Assembly: GCF_028649395.1 (NCBI RefSeq)
Contig: NZ_JAQSUW010000014.1
Span: forward strand, 604,315-668,314
DNA from: Pseudomonas sp. Gutcm_11s
Lineage (GTDB): Bacteria > Pseudomonadota > Gammaproteobacteria > Pseudomonadales > Pseudomonadaceae
Direction of reading: 5' to 3'
Length of the DNA: 64,000 bases
Shown here: positions 35,720 to 45,930 of the stretch, piece by piece
Numbering within the stretch: position 1 is the stretch's first letter
Layout of the letters: each line of letters begins with the position of its first letter
The notes under the pieces: model-generated
Databases searched by the model: none
Seen by the model: the letters and a program-made list of their open reading frames with translations, nothing else
What the model was told of the DNA's origin: nothing
Translations under genes and position numbers: made by a program

Positions 35720-37499
35720 CGGCGTTGATCCAATCTTTGACTACCTGGGCCACGCGACCCGGATCTTCCGCCACCAGACTCTTGATGGCGTTCAGTTGTG
35801 CATCATACCCCTCGGAGGGGCTGGGCAGCAGGATGCTCTGCGGTCCGCCCAGGCTCACGCGATCAGAGGACAGCTCACCTTCCAGGCCACCCATGTCGCC
35901 CAGCTCCACGTCGCCATCGCCACCCTCGGCACCGCCGGCGCGAGCCGGGTTGGTGATGTTGTTCAGCACCGGACGCAGCACGCCGAACACCAGAACCAGG
36001 ATGAACAGCACGCCCAGTACCTGTTTGACGATGTCCCAGAACCAAGGTTGCGAATAGAACGGAATTTCGATGTTTTCCTCGCCGGTCTCGACGGAGAACG
36101 GCGCGTTGATCACGCTGACGCTGTCGCCGCGACTGGCATCGAAGCCCACCGAGTCCTGTACCAGACGGGTGAAGCGGGCCAGGTCATCGGCGCCCCACGG
36201 CGCGCGGGTGACCTCGCCGGTCTCGGCGTTGATGTTGACCTTGTCATCCAGCACCACGGCGACCGACAGGCGCTTGAGGCGGCCCTGCTGCTGCTTGGTG
36301 TGGCTGATCGAGCGGTCCAGCTCGAAGTTGCGGGTGGACTGCTCGCGCTTGTCCGCCGGATACGGCGCCAGCATCGGCTGGCCGGTGGCAGGGTCCATGA
36401 TCTGCGCGCCATTAGCATCCAGCAGCGGCTGGCCGGCGGCGACCGGGCCGGCCGGAGCCGGAGCGGCAGCGGCCTGCTCCGGCGCACTGGCGGCGCCCGG
36501 CGGCTGGTTGCTCAGCGCGCCCGGCACGCCCTGCGGCGGCAGGCTGCTGGAGCGCTGTTCGTTGACCTGCTGCTCGCTGCGCAGCGCCGGCTGGTCGGGG
36601 TTGAACATCTCAGAGGTGGACTCCACCGAGCTGAAGTCGACATCGGCGGACACCTCAGCCTTGTAGCGGCCGCTGCCCAGCACAGGCTGCAGGATGTTGT
36701 GCACACGCTGGGTGAACAGGGTTTCCATGCGGCGGGTGTAATCGAACTGCTTGCCAGCCATGGTCAGCTCGGACAGCTCCTGCTGGTCAGACAGCAGGTT
36801 GCCCTTCTGGTCGACGACGGTGACCTGGGACTTGGTCAGCTCCGGCACAGAGGTCGCCACCAGGTTGACGATGGCCATCACCTGGCTCGGCTCAAGGGTG
36901 CGGCCCGGGTACAGCTCGACCAGTACGGACGCGGTGGGCTTGCGCTCATCACGAACGAACACCGAGCTCTTCGGGATGGCCAGGTGCACGCGGGCACCCT
37001 TGACGTTGTTCAGGCTGGAGATGGTGCGTGCCAGCTCGCCTTCCAGGCCACGGCGATAGCGAGTGGCCTCCATGAACTGGCTGGTGCCCAGACTCTGCTC
37101 CTGGTCGAGAATCTCGAAGCCGACGTTGCCGTCGCTCGGCGCCACGCCAGCGGCGGCCAGCTTCATGCGCGCGCGGCCGAGGTCTTCGGACTTGACCAGC
37201 AGCGCACCGGAGTTCGGCTCGACGGTGTAGGTGATGTCGGCGGCATTCAGCACGTCCATCACCTGATTGCTGTCCATACCCGCCAGGTTGCCCAGCAGCG
37301 GCTTGTAGTCCGGCTGTTGCGACCAGAGCACGACGGCGAAGCCGATGGCCACGCTGGCAGCCAGGCCGACCAGCAGGCCGATCTGACGCAGCATGGACAT
37401 TTCCGAGAGATTCTCCAGGAATGCCAGCCCGAGCAGCGGCTTCTTCGGTTCGTCGGCGCCGGTGGTGGCGGGTACGTTTGCAGCGACAGCTTCAGCCAT
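35712..37499 (-). CDS. fliF: Flagellar MS-ring protein FliF
   Basis: A 595-residue membrane protein that forms the MS-ring. First transmembrane helix about 39-60, periplasmic YscJ-like ring-building domains to about 450 with a Pro/Ala-rich insert (about 310-370), second helix about 465-490, then a cytoplasmic acidic tail that binds FliG. It is 17 bases after fliE. Confidence 0.98.
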   Translation of the reverse strand: MAEAVAANVPATTGADEPKKPLLGLAFLENLSEMSMLRQIGLLVGLAASVAIGFAVVLWSQQPDYKPLLGNLAGMDSNQVMDVLNAADITYTVEPNSGALLVKSEDLGRARMKLAAAGVAPSDGNVGFEILDQEQSLGTSQFMEATRYRRGLEGELARTISSLNNVKGARVHLAIPKSSVFVRDERKPTASVLVELYPGRTLEPSQVMAIVNLVATSVPELTKSQVTVVDQKGNLLSDQQELSELTMAGKQFDYTRRMETLFTQRVHNILQPVLGSGRYKAEVSADVDFSSVESTSEMFNPDQPALRSEQQVNEQRSSSLPPQGVPGALSNQPPGAASAPEQAAAAPAPAGPVAAGQPLLDANGAQIMDPATGQPMLAPYPADKREQSTRNFELDRSISHTKQQQGRLKRLSVAVVLDDKVNINAETGEVTRAPWGADDLARFTRLVQDSVGFDASRGDSVSVINAPFSVETGEENIEIPFYSQPWFWDIVKQVLGVLFILVLVFGVLRPVLNNITNPARAGGAEGGDGDVELGDMGGLEGELSSDRVSLGGPQSILLPSPSEGYDAQLNAIKSLVAEDPGRVAQVVKDWINADE

Positions 37500-37516
37500 G
37501 TTTCAAATCCGCCCTG

Positions 37517-37846
37517 TTAAACCGGCATCTGCATGATGTCTTGATAGGCCTGAACCAGCTTGTTACGCACCTGGGTCATGGCCTGGAAGGAAACGCTGGC
37601 TTTCTGCGAGGCGATCATCACGTCGGTGATGTCGACGCCGCCCTGCTCCATCTCGAAGGCAGTAGCCAGCTGGCTGGAGGCCTGCTGGGTCTCGCTCACC
37701 TTGTTCACCGCCTGCCCGAGCATCTCCGAGAAGCTCGGCGCACCGGGCTCCGGCGCGCTGACGGCAGGCTTCTGCTTGGCCATGGCCTCCATCTGCATGG
37801 AGCGCATTTCCAACATCAGGCGATTGAATTCGACACCCTGGCTCAT
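37517..37846 (-). CDS. fliE: Flagellar hook-basal body protein FliE
   Basis: A 109-residue rod adapter linking the MS-ring and the rod. ATG 37846 ([18 protein letters not shown]) has GGAGGAAAGG just upstream; longer frames on this strand have no support. The C-terminal part '[30 protein letters not shown]' (in part) is the family signature. It heads fliEFGHIJ. Confidence 0.95.
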   Translation of the reverse strand: MSQGVEFNRLMLEMRSMQMEAMAKQKPAVSAPEPGAPSFSEMLGQAVNKVSETQQASSQLATAFEMEQGGVDITDVMIASQKASVSFQAMTQVRNKLVQAYQDIMQMPV

Positions 37847-37865
37847 GACCCTTTCCTCCAACAGC

Positions 37866-37879
37866 CGCAGTTTTTTGAC
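37866..37879. promoter_or_regulatory. Candidate FleQ box in the fliE leader
   Basis: Minus strand GTCAAAAAACTGCG matches the first half and A-rich core of the FleQ consensus. It is exactly 26 bases from the -12 end of the RpoN site, as in flhA. Confidence 0.4.
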
Positions 37880-37904
37880 GCTACGCGGCCTTTGCAGGGG
37901 TATG

Positions 37905-37920
37905 TGCAAGCACAGTGCCA
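37905..37920 (-). promoter_or_regulatory. RpoN promoter of fliE operon
   Basis: Minus strand TGGCACTGTGCTTGCA is a full match to the -24 TGGCAC and -12 TTGCA halves with the right spacing. It begins right after the T run of the fleR terminator and lies 59 bases before fliE. Confidence 0.88.
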
Positions 37921-37947
37921 AAAAAGAAGGCCCGCACGAGGCGGGCC
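37919..37947 (-). terminator. Rho-independent terminator of fleSR
   Basis: Arms GGCCCGC (37929-37935) and GCGGGCC (37941-37947) with a five-base loop; on the minus strand TTCTTTTTT follows. It overlaps the -24 edge of the fliE promoter by two bases. Confidence 0.88.
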
Positions 37948-37980
37948 AAGAGAGGGTTCGGGAAAGACCTGCGGCGGCGC

Positions 37981-39417
37981 TTAGCTGGCGTAGAGATAAG
38001 CCTCTACGTCCATGCCGGCGTCGCGCATCTGGGCCAGCTTGTAGCGCAGGGTCCGCGGGCTGATGCCGAGGCGCTCGGCAGCCTCCTTGCGCCGGCCGCG
38101 CTCGGCCCGCAGGGTATCGATGATCATCTGGAACTCGCGGCGCCGCAGGTCTTCGCCCAGTGCGCCAGCATTGTCCGCCGCGGCGAACGCCTCCTCGACC
38201 GGCAGCGCCCCGCTGACAGGATGGCTGACCGTCGGCGTGGAAGCCACCAGGCTCACGACCGGAATGGCCGGCATCGGCGCCATGCCGATAGGCGCGGTCA
38301 GGCACAGGTCATGCGGCTGGATCAGGCCGCCCTGCTGGAGGATGAGCGCGCGCTGGATGGCGTTGTCCAGCTCACGCACATTGCCCGGCCAGGCATGGGC
38401 CACCAGAGCAGCACTGGCCTGCGGCGAAAGCTGCACGGCTGCGTGATTCATTTTTTTGACGTGCTTGGCCAGCAAGCGCTCCGCTAGCGGCAGAATGTCG
38501 GCAGGCCGCTCCCGCAGGGAACGCCAGGCCAGCGGAAACACCGACAGGCGATAGTAGAGGTCTTCGCGGAAACGCCCGGCGGCCACTTCGCTGGCCAGAT
38601 CGCGGTTGGTAGTGGCCAGCACGCGGATGTCCAGGCTGATCGGCTTGCGCGCGCCAACGCGCTCCACCTCGCGCTCCTGCAACACACGAAGCAGCTTGGC
38701 CTGCAGGCCCAGCGGCATCTCGGAGATTTCATCGAGCAGGATGGTGCCGCGATCGGCCAGCTCGAACTTGCCTGGCTGGGCAGCGATGGCGCCGGTGAAC
38801 GCGCCCTTCTCATGCCCGAACAGCGTGGCTTCGAGCATGTTGTCCGGAATCGCCGCGCAGTTGATAGCGATGAACGGACCGTCCGCACGCGTGGATTGCT
38901 GATGGATATAGCGCGCCAGCACTTCCTTGCCGGTACCGGACTCGCCGGAGATCAGCACGGTGGAATCGCTCTTCGCCACCCGCGCCGCCAACTCCAGCAG
39001 TTGGCGACTGGCAGGCTCGCTGGCCACAGGGCCGTCGCTTTCGCTCGCACTCAACCGCCCCAAGGCATGGCGAGCCACCAGTTCGAGCAGCGTGCGCGGC
39101 TCGAAGGGCTTGACTAGGTAATCGGCTGCGCCCTGGCGAATCGCATCGACGGCGCGCTCGACGGCGCCGTATGCCGTCATCAGCAGCACCGGCAGTTGTG
39201 GGTAACGACTGCGGATCAGGCCGAGCAGCTGATGGCCGTCCATGCCCGGCATGTTGACGTCGCTGATCACCAGGCTGAAGGCCTCCTCAGCCAGCGCCTC
39301 GACGGCATCCTCGGCACACTCCACGGCGCGGAAATCATGGCCGCCCAGCAGCAGGGTATCGGCGAGGGCCTCGCGCAGCGCACGGTCGTCTTCGACCAGC
39401 AGAACCTTGGCGGTCAT
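37981..39417 (-). CDS. fleR: Sigma-54 response regulator FleR
   Basis: A 478-residue NtrC-type activator of class III flagellar genes. Receiver domain with phospho-Asp at about 53 (VISDVNMPG), AAA+ domain with GESGTGKE and GAFTGA, and a C-terminal Fis-type helix-turn-helix '[19 protein letters not shown]'. It lies three bases after its kinase fleS. Confidence 0.97.
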   Translation of the reverse strand: MTAKVLLVEDDRALREALADTLLLGGHDFRAVECAEDAVEALAEEAFSLVISDVNMPGMDGHQLLGLIRSRYPQLPVLLMTAYGAVERAVDAIRQGAADYLVKPFEPRTLLELVARHALGRLSASESDGPVASEPASRQLLELAARVAKSDSTVLISGESGTGKEVLARYIHQQSTRADGPFIAINCAAIPDNMLEATLFGHEKGAFTGAIAAQPGKFELADRGTILLDEISEMPLGLQAKLLRVLQEREVERVGARKPISLDIRVLATTNRDLASEVAAGRFREDLYYRLSVFPLAWRSLRERPADILPLAERLLAKHVKKMNHAAVQLSPQASAALVAHAWPGNVRELDNAIQRALILQQGGLIQPHDLCLTAPIGMAPMPAIPVVSLVASTPTVSHPVSGALPVEEAFAAADNAGALGEDLRRREFQMIIDTLRAERGRRKEAAERLGISPRTLRYKLAQMRDAGMDVEAYLYAS

Positions 39418-39420
39418 GGC

Positions 39421-40635
39421 TTACTCCTGAATATTCGGTTGTGCCGCGTTGATCAGCGGCAGTACGAGGGTGGCGCAGGTGCCGCGACCGACACTCGAAC
39501 GCAAATTCACTTCGCCCTGGTGGGCGCGCACTACCGCCTGCACGACGGCCAGACCCAGCCCGGTGCCGGTGGTCTTGGTGGTGAAGAAAGGCTCACCGAG
39601 GCGAGCTAGGGTGGCCTTGTCGATACCCGGGCCGTTGTCGCTGACGCACAGGCGCAGGCTGTTGCCGCGCGCATAGAGATGGATCTTCAGACGCGCCTCC
39701 CGGCCAGCGGCCTGGATGGCGTTCTCGATCAGGTTGAGCACGGTGCCGACCAAGGTGTCGCGATTGCACAGCAGCTCACCCAGACGAGCGTCGCATTGCC
39801 AGCGCACGCTCATGCCCAGCACATGTGGCTCGGCAGCACGACGCAGCGCATCGAAGAAGGCATTTGGCGCAATGCGGTCCGGCAGCGGCAGCTCGCCGCG
39901 GGCGAACACCAGCATGTCGCGCACCTGATGCTCCAGCTCGTGCAGGCGCTCCTTGATACGCCCAGCGAAGCGCTGCTGCTGCTCGAACGGCAGCTCCTGC
40001 TCCGCCAGGTGGCTGGCATAGAGCAAAGCAGCAGACAGCGGCGTACGAATCTGGTGAGCCAGCGAGGCAACCATGCGCCCCAACGAAGACAGCCGCTCGT
40101 GGCGAGCCAGCTGGTCCTGCAGGCGACGGGTTTCCGTCAGGTCGGTCAGCAACACCAGCTGGCCCGGCTCGCCCTGCAGCGAACGGGTAGCGATAGACAG
40201 GCGGCGCCCATCTTTGAGGGAAATCTCGTGACCGTCATCCTCGCGCGGCGCGAAGTTGCGCGCGATAACCTCGCGCCAAAGCATGCCCACCAGGGGGCGT
40301 CCGAGTAGGCTGCGCGCCACCGGGTTGGCCTCACGCACTACGCCCTGACCGTCGATGACGATGACACCACCCGGCAGCAGGTCGAGCAGGCTCTGCAGGC
40401 GCTGGGCCAGACGCTCCTTCTCCGCCAGCTCCTGCATACGCTGGGCGCTGACCAGCGCCAACTGGCCCTTGAGCTCGTTCACCCGCGCCTCGAGCATGCT
40501 GTAGGAGCTGCTCAACTGCGTGGACATCTGATTGAACAGGGCGAAGGCCTGCTCCAGGCTGGCACGGCTGGCCTGCTCGACAGGCGCGTCGGCAGCGGCT
40601 TCAGGGGTGGCGGGCAACGGGGCGGCTTGGCTCAT
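39421..40635 (-). CDS. fleS: Sensor histidine kinase FleS
   Basis: A 404-residue kinase without clear membrane helices, so probably cytoplasmic. A helical N-terminal part leads to a PAS domain (about 85-185), the HisKA domain with ASLAHQIRTPLSAAL (phospho-His) and a HATPase domain with 'TVLNLIENAIQAAG', 'DNGPGIDK' and 'GTGLGLAVVQAVV'. It phosphorylates FleR. Transcribed from an RpoN promoter under FleQ. Confidence 0.97.
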   Translation of the reverse strand: MSQAAPLPATPEAAADAPVEQASRASLEQAFALFNQMSTQLSSSYSMLEARVNELKGQLALVSAQRMQELAEKERLAQRLQSLLDLLPGGVIVIDGQGVVREANPVARSLLGRPLVGMLWREVIARNFAPREDDGHEISLKDGRRLSIATRSLQGEPGQLVLLTDLTETRRLQDQLARHERLSSLGRMVASLAHQIRTPLSAALLYASHLAEQELPFEQQQRFAGRIKERLHELEHQVRDMLVFARGELPLPDRIAPNAFFDALRRAAEPHVLGMSVRWQCDARLGELLCNRDTLVGTVLNLIENAIQAAGREARLKIHLYARGNSLRLCVSDNGPGIDKATLARLGEPFFTTKTTGTGLGLAVVQAVVRAHQGEVNLRSSVGRGTCATLVLPLINAAQPNIQE

Positions 40636-40658
40636 GTTCTTCTCTCAACTGTCGAACC

Positions 40659-40672
40659 GTCGGTAAACGGTC
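40659..40672. promoter_or_regulatory. FleQ box downstream of the fleS promoter
   Basis: GTCGGTAAACGGTC keeps both outer halves and the central AAA of the FleQ consensus and is nearly palindromic. It is 16 bases from the -12 end of the RpoN site, one helical turn closer than in flhA and fliE. Confidence 0.55.
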
Positions 40673-40687
40673 GGTCGAGAGAGACAT

Positions 40688-40703
40688 AGCAATCCCCGTG
40701 CCT
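40688..40703 (-). promoter_or_regulatory. RpoN promoter of fleSR
   Basis: Minus strand AGGCACGGGGATTGCT has GG-N10-GC with full GGCACG and TTGCT halves. It lies 53 bases before fleS. Confidence 0.85.
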
Positions 40704-40730
40704 AAAAATTAATTCATATTTTTCAATGAC

Positions 40731-40774
40731 TTAAAAAATAAAGCCGGAGCTTGCGTCAAAGCTCCGGCTTTATT
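40731..40774 (-). terminator. Strong rho-independent terminator of fleQ
   Basis: Sixteen-base perfect arms AATAAAGCCGGAGCTT (40737-40752) and AAGCTCCGGCTTTATT (40759-40774), a six-base loop, and on the minus strand a run of T's (40731-40736). It lies 20 bases past the fleQ stop. Confidence 0.95.
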
Positions 40775-40793
40775 GTGGCGGGTGAACGAAGGA

Positions 40794-42269
<1,476 letters not shown>

Positions 42270-42334
42270 CTTATTCTGGTCTGGCTCGCGGGCTGGAGAA
42301 GGAGGTCGCCGAGCAGAAACGGCAATTGGCCACT

Positions 42335-42363
42335 AGTAAAGTCAAAAATCAGACAAGAGTCAA
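42335..42363 (-). promoter_or_regulatory. Candidate sigma-70 promoter of fleQ
   Basis: Minus strand TTGACT, a 17-base spacer and TTTACT (-10), 66 bases before the fleQ ATG, in an AT-rich patch. FleQ is at the top of the cascade, so a housekeeping promoter is expected. No clear Vfr site was seen. Confidence 0.5.
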
Positions 42364-42394
42364 TTTTATGGCGTAATTTTTCTATGATTCATGC

Positions 42395-42421
42395 GGGCCT
42401 CTACTGCGTGTGCAGAGGCCC
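42395..42421 (-). terminator. Hairpin terminator after fliT
   Basis: Arms GGGCCTCT and AGAGGCCC with an eleven-base loop, 28 bases past the fliT stop. The T run on the minus strand is delayed (GAATCATAGAAAAATT), so strength is uncertain. Confidence 0.6.
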
Positions 42422-42448
42422 TGAGGGACTAAAGAGGCGCGCGACGCA

Positions 42449-42745
42449 TCAAGTGAACAGCTGGTAGACCTTGGCGCCCTGCTGAGACTGGTTGAGCTGC
42501 ACCAGCTCACCGGCCAGACGGCGCTGTTCCGCCTGACAGGTCATCACCAACTCGCGATAGAGATCAAGCAGTGTCTGCATACGATCACGCAGCGTACCTT
42601 CGTCGCGTTCCGCCTCAACCATAGCCTCATCGACAGCCTGACGGCACTGCATATCGAGCTCGCCGATGGCTGCCCAATCACGGCGTGCGAGCGCATCGCG
42701 CAGGGCGTTGCCAGTGGCCTCAAGAAGCTGGACGGATGAACTCAT
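42449..42745 (-). CDS. fliT: FliT/FleP-like small flagellar protein
   Basis: A 98-residue helical protein in the position of PA1096 (fleP) of P. aeruginosa, after fliS. FliT-type proteins are chaperones for the cap protein FliD. By eye it has three helices and acidic/basic alternation ('MVEAERDEGTLRDRMQTLLDLYREL' in part). Homology is weak; identification relies mainly on place. 27 bases separate it from fliS. Confidence 0.7.
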   Translation of the reverse strand: MSSSVQLLEATGNALRDALARRDWAAIGELDMQCRQAVDEAMVEAERDEGTLRDRMQTLLDLYRELVMTCQAEQRRLAGELVQLNQSQQGAKVYQLFT

Positions 42746-42772
42746 GGGTACTTCCCCTTCACACGCAGATGC

Positions 42773-43153
42773 TCAGTGACTGATAGCATCCCAACCGGAT
42801 TTTACGTTGCGCAGCAACTCCGCCACTTCGTCGATCAATGCTGCGTCATTGCTGATGTTGGCCTCTAGGAGGCGCGAGACCATGTACTCGTATAGGCGAT
42901 CCAGGTTAGCGGCAACCTCGCCACCCTTCTGCAGATCCAAGCTCTCGCGCAGGCCACCAATAATACCAATGGCCTTGCTGATCAGCTCGCCTTTACCCGC
43001 TTGCTGGCCATGCAACATGGCTCCTTTGGCCTGCGCCAGGCGTGAGAGGCCGCCCTCCATGAGCATCTGAATTAGCCGGTGCGGGCTAGCATCGCTCACT
43101 TGGGCATGGGTATTGACGGTTTGATACTGCCTGAGGGCCGCCATTGCGTTCAT
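42773..43153 (-). CDS. fliS: Flagellin export chaperone FliS (copy 1)
   Basis: A 126-residue four-helix chaperone that binds the flagellin C-terminus. It starts MNAMAALRQYQTVNTHAQVSDASPHRLI, the family N-terminus, and has 'YEYMVSRLLEANISNDAALIDEVAELL' in part. ATG 43153 with GGAG five bases upstream is preferred to the GTG two codons before it, which falls in that GGAG. A probable FliA promoter lies in the 95-base gap before it. Confidence 0.95.
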   Translation of the reverse strand: MNAMAALRQYQTVNTHAQVSDASPHRLIQMLMEGGLSRLAQAKGAMLHGQQAGKGELISKAIGIIGGLRESLDLQKGGEVAANLDRLYEYMVSRLLEANISNDAALIDEVAELLRNVKSGWDAISH

Positions 43154-43189
43154 GATCACTCCACTGAGTATTGCCTGGGAACACTCTCT

Positions 43190-43216
43190 GTATCGGCAAT
43201 GACATCGGTGGCTTTA
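43190..43216 (-). promoter_or_regulatory. FliA promoter before fliS
   Basis: Minus strand TAAA, exactly 15 bases, then GCCGATAC (7 of 8 to GCCGATAA). It lies 37 bases before fliS, in non-coding sequence between the two fliS copies. Confidence 0.6.
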
Positions 43217-43248
43217 GTGTCGCAACGGCAGAAAGTTAGCAGTCAGGG

Positions 43249-43650
43249 CTATCGCTCTTGGGGAGCGGCTGTCGGCTCTACCTCTGGACCAATAGCATCC
43301 CAAGCCGTCTTGATCTGCGAGAGCAGGTGGTACACCTCATCAAGGCTCCGCGGGGTGTCATCCAGAGCAACTCCCGCGAGGCGGCGAGCCATGTAGTCAT
43401 AGAGCGCATCCAGATTACCGGCGATCTCCCCCCCAAGCTCATGATCCAAGCTCGACTGCAGCACGCCGATAATAGTGATGGTAGTGCCTACAGCCATGCC
43501 GCGGATTTCTACATTACCCTCGGCTTGAGCCTGACGAGCCAGTAGCACGCGCTCCAGAGCCCCCTCAAGCAGCAACTGAGCCGCACGATAGGGCGAGACC
43601 TCCTGGCTAGTCTTGATCTGCTTGTAGGTATCGATGGGTTTCTTGCTCAT
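43249..43650 (-). CDS. FliS-family chaperone (copy 2)
   Basis: A 133-residue FliS paralog upstream of the first: '[31 protein letters not shown]' (in part), '[19 protein letters not shown]' and '[19 protein letters not shown]'. It shares the C-terminal 'W-D-A-I' ending with the other copy. It is two bases after fliD. It may serve FliD or a different flagellin pool; the division of labour is unknown. Confidence 0.92.
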   Translation of the reverse strand: MSKKPIDTYKQIKTSQEVSPYRAAQLLLEGALERVLLARQAQAEGNVEIRGMAVGTTITIIGVLQSSLDHELGGEIAGNLDALYDYMARRLAGVALDDTPRSLDEVYHLLSQIKTAWDAIGPEVEPTAAPQER

Positions 43651-43652
43651 AG

Positions 43653-45416
43653 CTAGCTAGAACTCTTCTTCACGAAGCCGGGCAGGCTTGCCAATTGATT
43701 GGTAAGGCTTTCACTGGTCCTCTGCAGGGTAGAGACCAGTTGATCCATGGCGGTGTATTGGGCCACCAGGCGCTCCTGAACCTTCGCGATGCGCAGATCG
43801 AGAGCCTCGCGCTGGTCATCGATATTAGTCAGTGTGCTTTGAAGTGCCTTAGTGCGCTGATCGAGGATGCCGTCGCTCTTAAGGTAATTGTTGACGTTCG
43901 CTTCCAAACGCCCCATCAGGCCATTATCACCTGCCAGATACTCGGCGACCTTATCGAAATCACTATCCAGAGCAGCGGAAAACGTAGTGTCGTCGATCTT
44001 CAGCGTGCCATCTTTCTGAGTGGTAATACCCAGCTGAGCCAATGCCTGAATTCCGCCCGAGCCAGCCATTTTAACCAGTTCGCTGCGCAGCCCTGACACA
44101 AGCCCACGAGTAGTCGCATCGCCAACCAGTGCACCAGCAACTGGCGCCTCGTCCTCCCCCATGGGGACCACTGCCGTCAGCTGCCCTACGGTAGTCATCA
44201 GGCTGTTATAGGCATCAACAAATTTCTGCAGATTGGTCTTGACCGTGGCCTTATCGACCCCAACGGTGATATCTACAGTCTTGCCCGCCAAGATGTCGGA
44301 CTCACTCTGAGCACTCACCAGATTCAGGGTCACGCCATCGATAGCGGTCGTTACCGAGTTGCTATCACTGACAACCTTCAATCCATCAACAAAGAGCACA
44401 GCTGACTTTGCCTGACTGATGACCCCTGCCGCACCGCTAGTCGAGTTGGGCCCCGAGCTGGTAGCTACAGCTCCAGTAGCCGGATTAAGCGCAGTCAATG
44501 CCGTACTACCAACACTGCCACCACTGGAAGTGACACTGGTCGTCAAGGAAGAACCGTTAGTAGAGCTCAGCACCAACCGAGCCCCCGAAGAGTCGGTCTG
44601 AATGGCTGCAGAGATACCTTGCGAGTTGCCATTGATGTTGATCATGTCGCGGACGTCTTCAAGCGTGAAGCCATCCGGAATGGACACATTCAAATTGACA
44701 TCGCCAGCATTGATGGAGAGATCACCAGCCTGGAAGGTGGTGGTTGCGCCACCGGCGATAGCAGGGAGCTGCAGACTGACTGAGGGCTGGAAGGATTGCG
44801 TGGTCAGGGCTGCAGTACCGCTAGTCACGCCATCTTCGGTAGCCACTACCTTGATGTCATTGCCCTCTCCTGTCTTGCTGGAGCTCAATACCAGACGAGA
44901 GCCGGAGGAGTCGGAGACAATAGTGGCAGAAACACCCGCACTCTTGCCTGCCGAGTTAATACTGTCACGCAACCCCGCGAGAGTGTTGTTATCGTCGGTC
45001 ACATTCACATCGAAGCTGGATGAACCCGCCGAAATAGTCAGTTTTCCGCTATTGAAGGTGGTTGAGCTGGAAGCAACCGACTGCAACCCCACTTTGCTGC
45101 TGGTGGCGAGTTGCTGCACTTGCATGCTGTACTTACCAGCGATTGCAGACGTGCCAGCTTTGGCAGTGATCACACTGGTATTGGTGCTAGTAGCAGTTCG
45201 GCTCTCGAAAACAGAAGCCTTGTTGAGGCTCTGGATAGCCGTCTGCAACGAGCTGAGCGAGCCCTTAAGCGAGCCCAAGGCAGAGAAGCGCGAGGTGGTC
45301 TTGGTCTCGAGGCGATCTAGCTGCTGGCTCTTTGGTGCCTTTTCGGCCGCCACCAGCGCGGTCACTATGCTGTCGATATCGGTAATGCCCGATCCAACGC
45401 CCAGGATTCCTGCCAT
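43653..45416 (-). CDS. fliD: Flagellar cap protein FliD
   Basis: A 587-residue cap protein (also mucin adhesin in P. aeruginosa). The N-terminal D0 part ([18 protein letters not shown]...) and the C-terminal '[24 protein letters not shown]' (in part) are conserved. The middle contains two duplicated '[21 protein letters not shown]' and '[21 protein letters not shown]'-type flagellin IN-like repeats. It is longer than the roughly 470 residues of P. aeruginosa, by the extra repeat. Its composition looks more AT-rich than its neighbours by eye. Confidence 0.96.
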   Translation of the reverse strand: MAGILGVGSGITDIDSIVTALVAAEKAPKSQQLDRLETKTTSRFSALGSLKGSLSSLQTAIQSLNKASVFESRTATSTNTSVITAKAGTSAIAGKYSMQVQQLATSSKVGLQSVASSSTTFNSGKLTISAGSSSFDVNVTDDNNTLAGLRDSINSAGKSAGVSATIVSDSSGSRLVLSSSKTGEGNDIKVVATEDGVTSGTAALTTQSFQPSVSLQLPAIAGGATTTFQAGDLSINAGDVNLNVSIPDGFTLEDVRDMININGNSQGISAAIQTDSSGARLVLSSTNGSSLTTSVTSSGGSVGSTALTALNPATGAVATSSGPNSTSGAAGVISQAKSAVLFVDGLKVVSDSNSVTTAIDGVTLNLVSAQSESDILAGKTVDITVGVDKATVKTNLQKFVDAYNSLMTTVGQLTAVVPMGEDEAPVAGALVGDATTRGLVSGLRSELVKMAGSGGIQALAQLGITTQKDGTLKIDDTTFSAALDSDFDKVAEYLAGDNGLMGRLEANVNNYLKSDGILDQRTKALQSTLTNIDDQREALDLRIAKVQERLVAQYTAMDQLVSTLQRTSESLTNQLASLPGFVKKSSS

Positions 45417-45426
45417 ATATCACCTC

Positions 45427-45440
45427 GCCAAAAAAATGAC
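45427..45440. promoter_or_regulatory. Candidate FleQ box in the fliD leader
   Basis: GCCAAAAAAATGAC fits the FleQ consensus at about 11 of 13 fixed positions. It stands 27 bases from the -12 end of the RpoN candidate and overlaps the ribosome binding region. Confidence 0.45.
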
Positions 45441-45466
45441 TTTAAACACCTTGTGAGCGCTTAACA

Positions 45467-45482
45467 GTCAAAAGCCATGCCA
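45467..45482 (-). promoter_or_regulatory. RpoN promoter candidate of fliD
   Basis: Minus strand TGGCATGGCTTTTGAC: a good -24 half, but the -12 has GA where GC is expected. It lies 50 bases before fliD and has a FleQ box downstream, which supports it. Confidence 0.5.
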
Positions 45483-45492
45483 ACGCTTAGCG

Positions 45493-45858
45493 TCAAGCCT
45501 CGGCCTTGAACAACAGACTGCGTACCTCCTCCAGACTCTCAGCCAACTGGAGAGCCTCCTCGGAAGGAATCTGCCGGATCACATTGCCGGAATCGGCGTC
45601 GGTGACCTTGACCACCACCCGGCCGGAACCGTCCTCCAGAGAAAAGTTGATGCTACGACGTACCGACTGAACAAATTCCTGAATAGTCGATACCGCAGAC
45701 TCGACCTGCTCGCGGGAGACGGTATCTGCCTCCGCCGCGGCGGCACGGTCCGCCCGCTCCTCGCCACCCGCTTGGGCACCAACAGCTTTGTCGCCTGGCG
45801 CAGTGAGAGCAGGAGCCACACCTGGGTTAAGCGAATTCTTGATTGAGCCGACGTCCAT
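45493..45858 (-). CDS. flaG: Flagellar protein FlaG
   Basis: A 121-residue protein that affects filament length. The N-terminal part is Ala/Glu-rich and the C-terminal FlaG domain reads 'RRSINFSLEDGSGRVVVKVTDADSGNVIRQIPSEEALQLAE' (in part). It lies between fliC and fliD, 72 bases after fliC. A short CCTCA/TGAGG stem overlaps its ribosome binding site. Confidence 0.94.
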   Translation of the reverse strand: MDVGSIKNSLNPGVAPALTAPGDKAVGAQAGGEERADRAAAAEADTVSREQVESAVSTIQEFVQSVRRSINFSLEDGSGRVVVKVTDADSGNVIRQIPSEEALQLAESLEEVRSLLFKAEA

Positions 45859-45881
45859 AAAATTCTCCTCACAATGAGGTA

Positions 45882-45912
45882 GCGGGGAGAAGAGCTAAGC
45901 CCTTCCCCCCGC
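45882..45912 (-). terminator. Hairpin between fliC and flaG
   Basis: Arms GCGGGG and CCCCGC extend inward through GAAG/CTTC with one mismatch. It lies 18 bases past the fliC stop. No T run follows, so it may be a partial terminator or a 3' stabiliser that raises fliC mRNA over flaG. Confidence 0.6.
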
Positions 45913-45930
45913 AGTCTAGCGCTTCTGGCC

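Noticed and set aside
33899..37520. Two long plus-strand frames opposite fliH, fliG and fliF
   Set aside because: The minus-strand genes carry all family motifs; these frames are their complement with no ribosome binding site or domain.
37847..38305. Long N-terminal extension of fliE
   Set aside because: The extension would run through the terminator and RpoN promoter and into fleR; the ATG at 37846 has a strong ribosome binding site.
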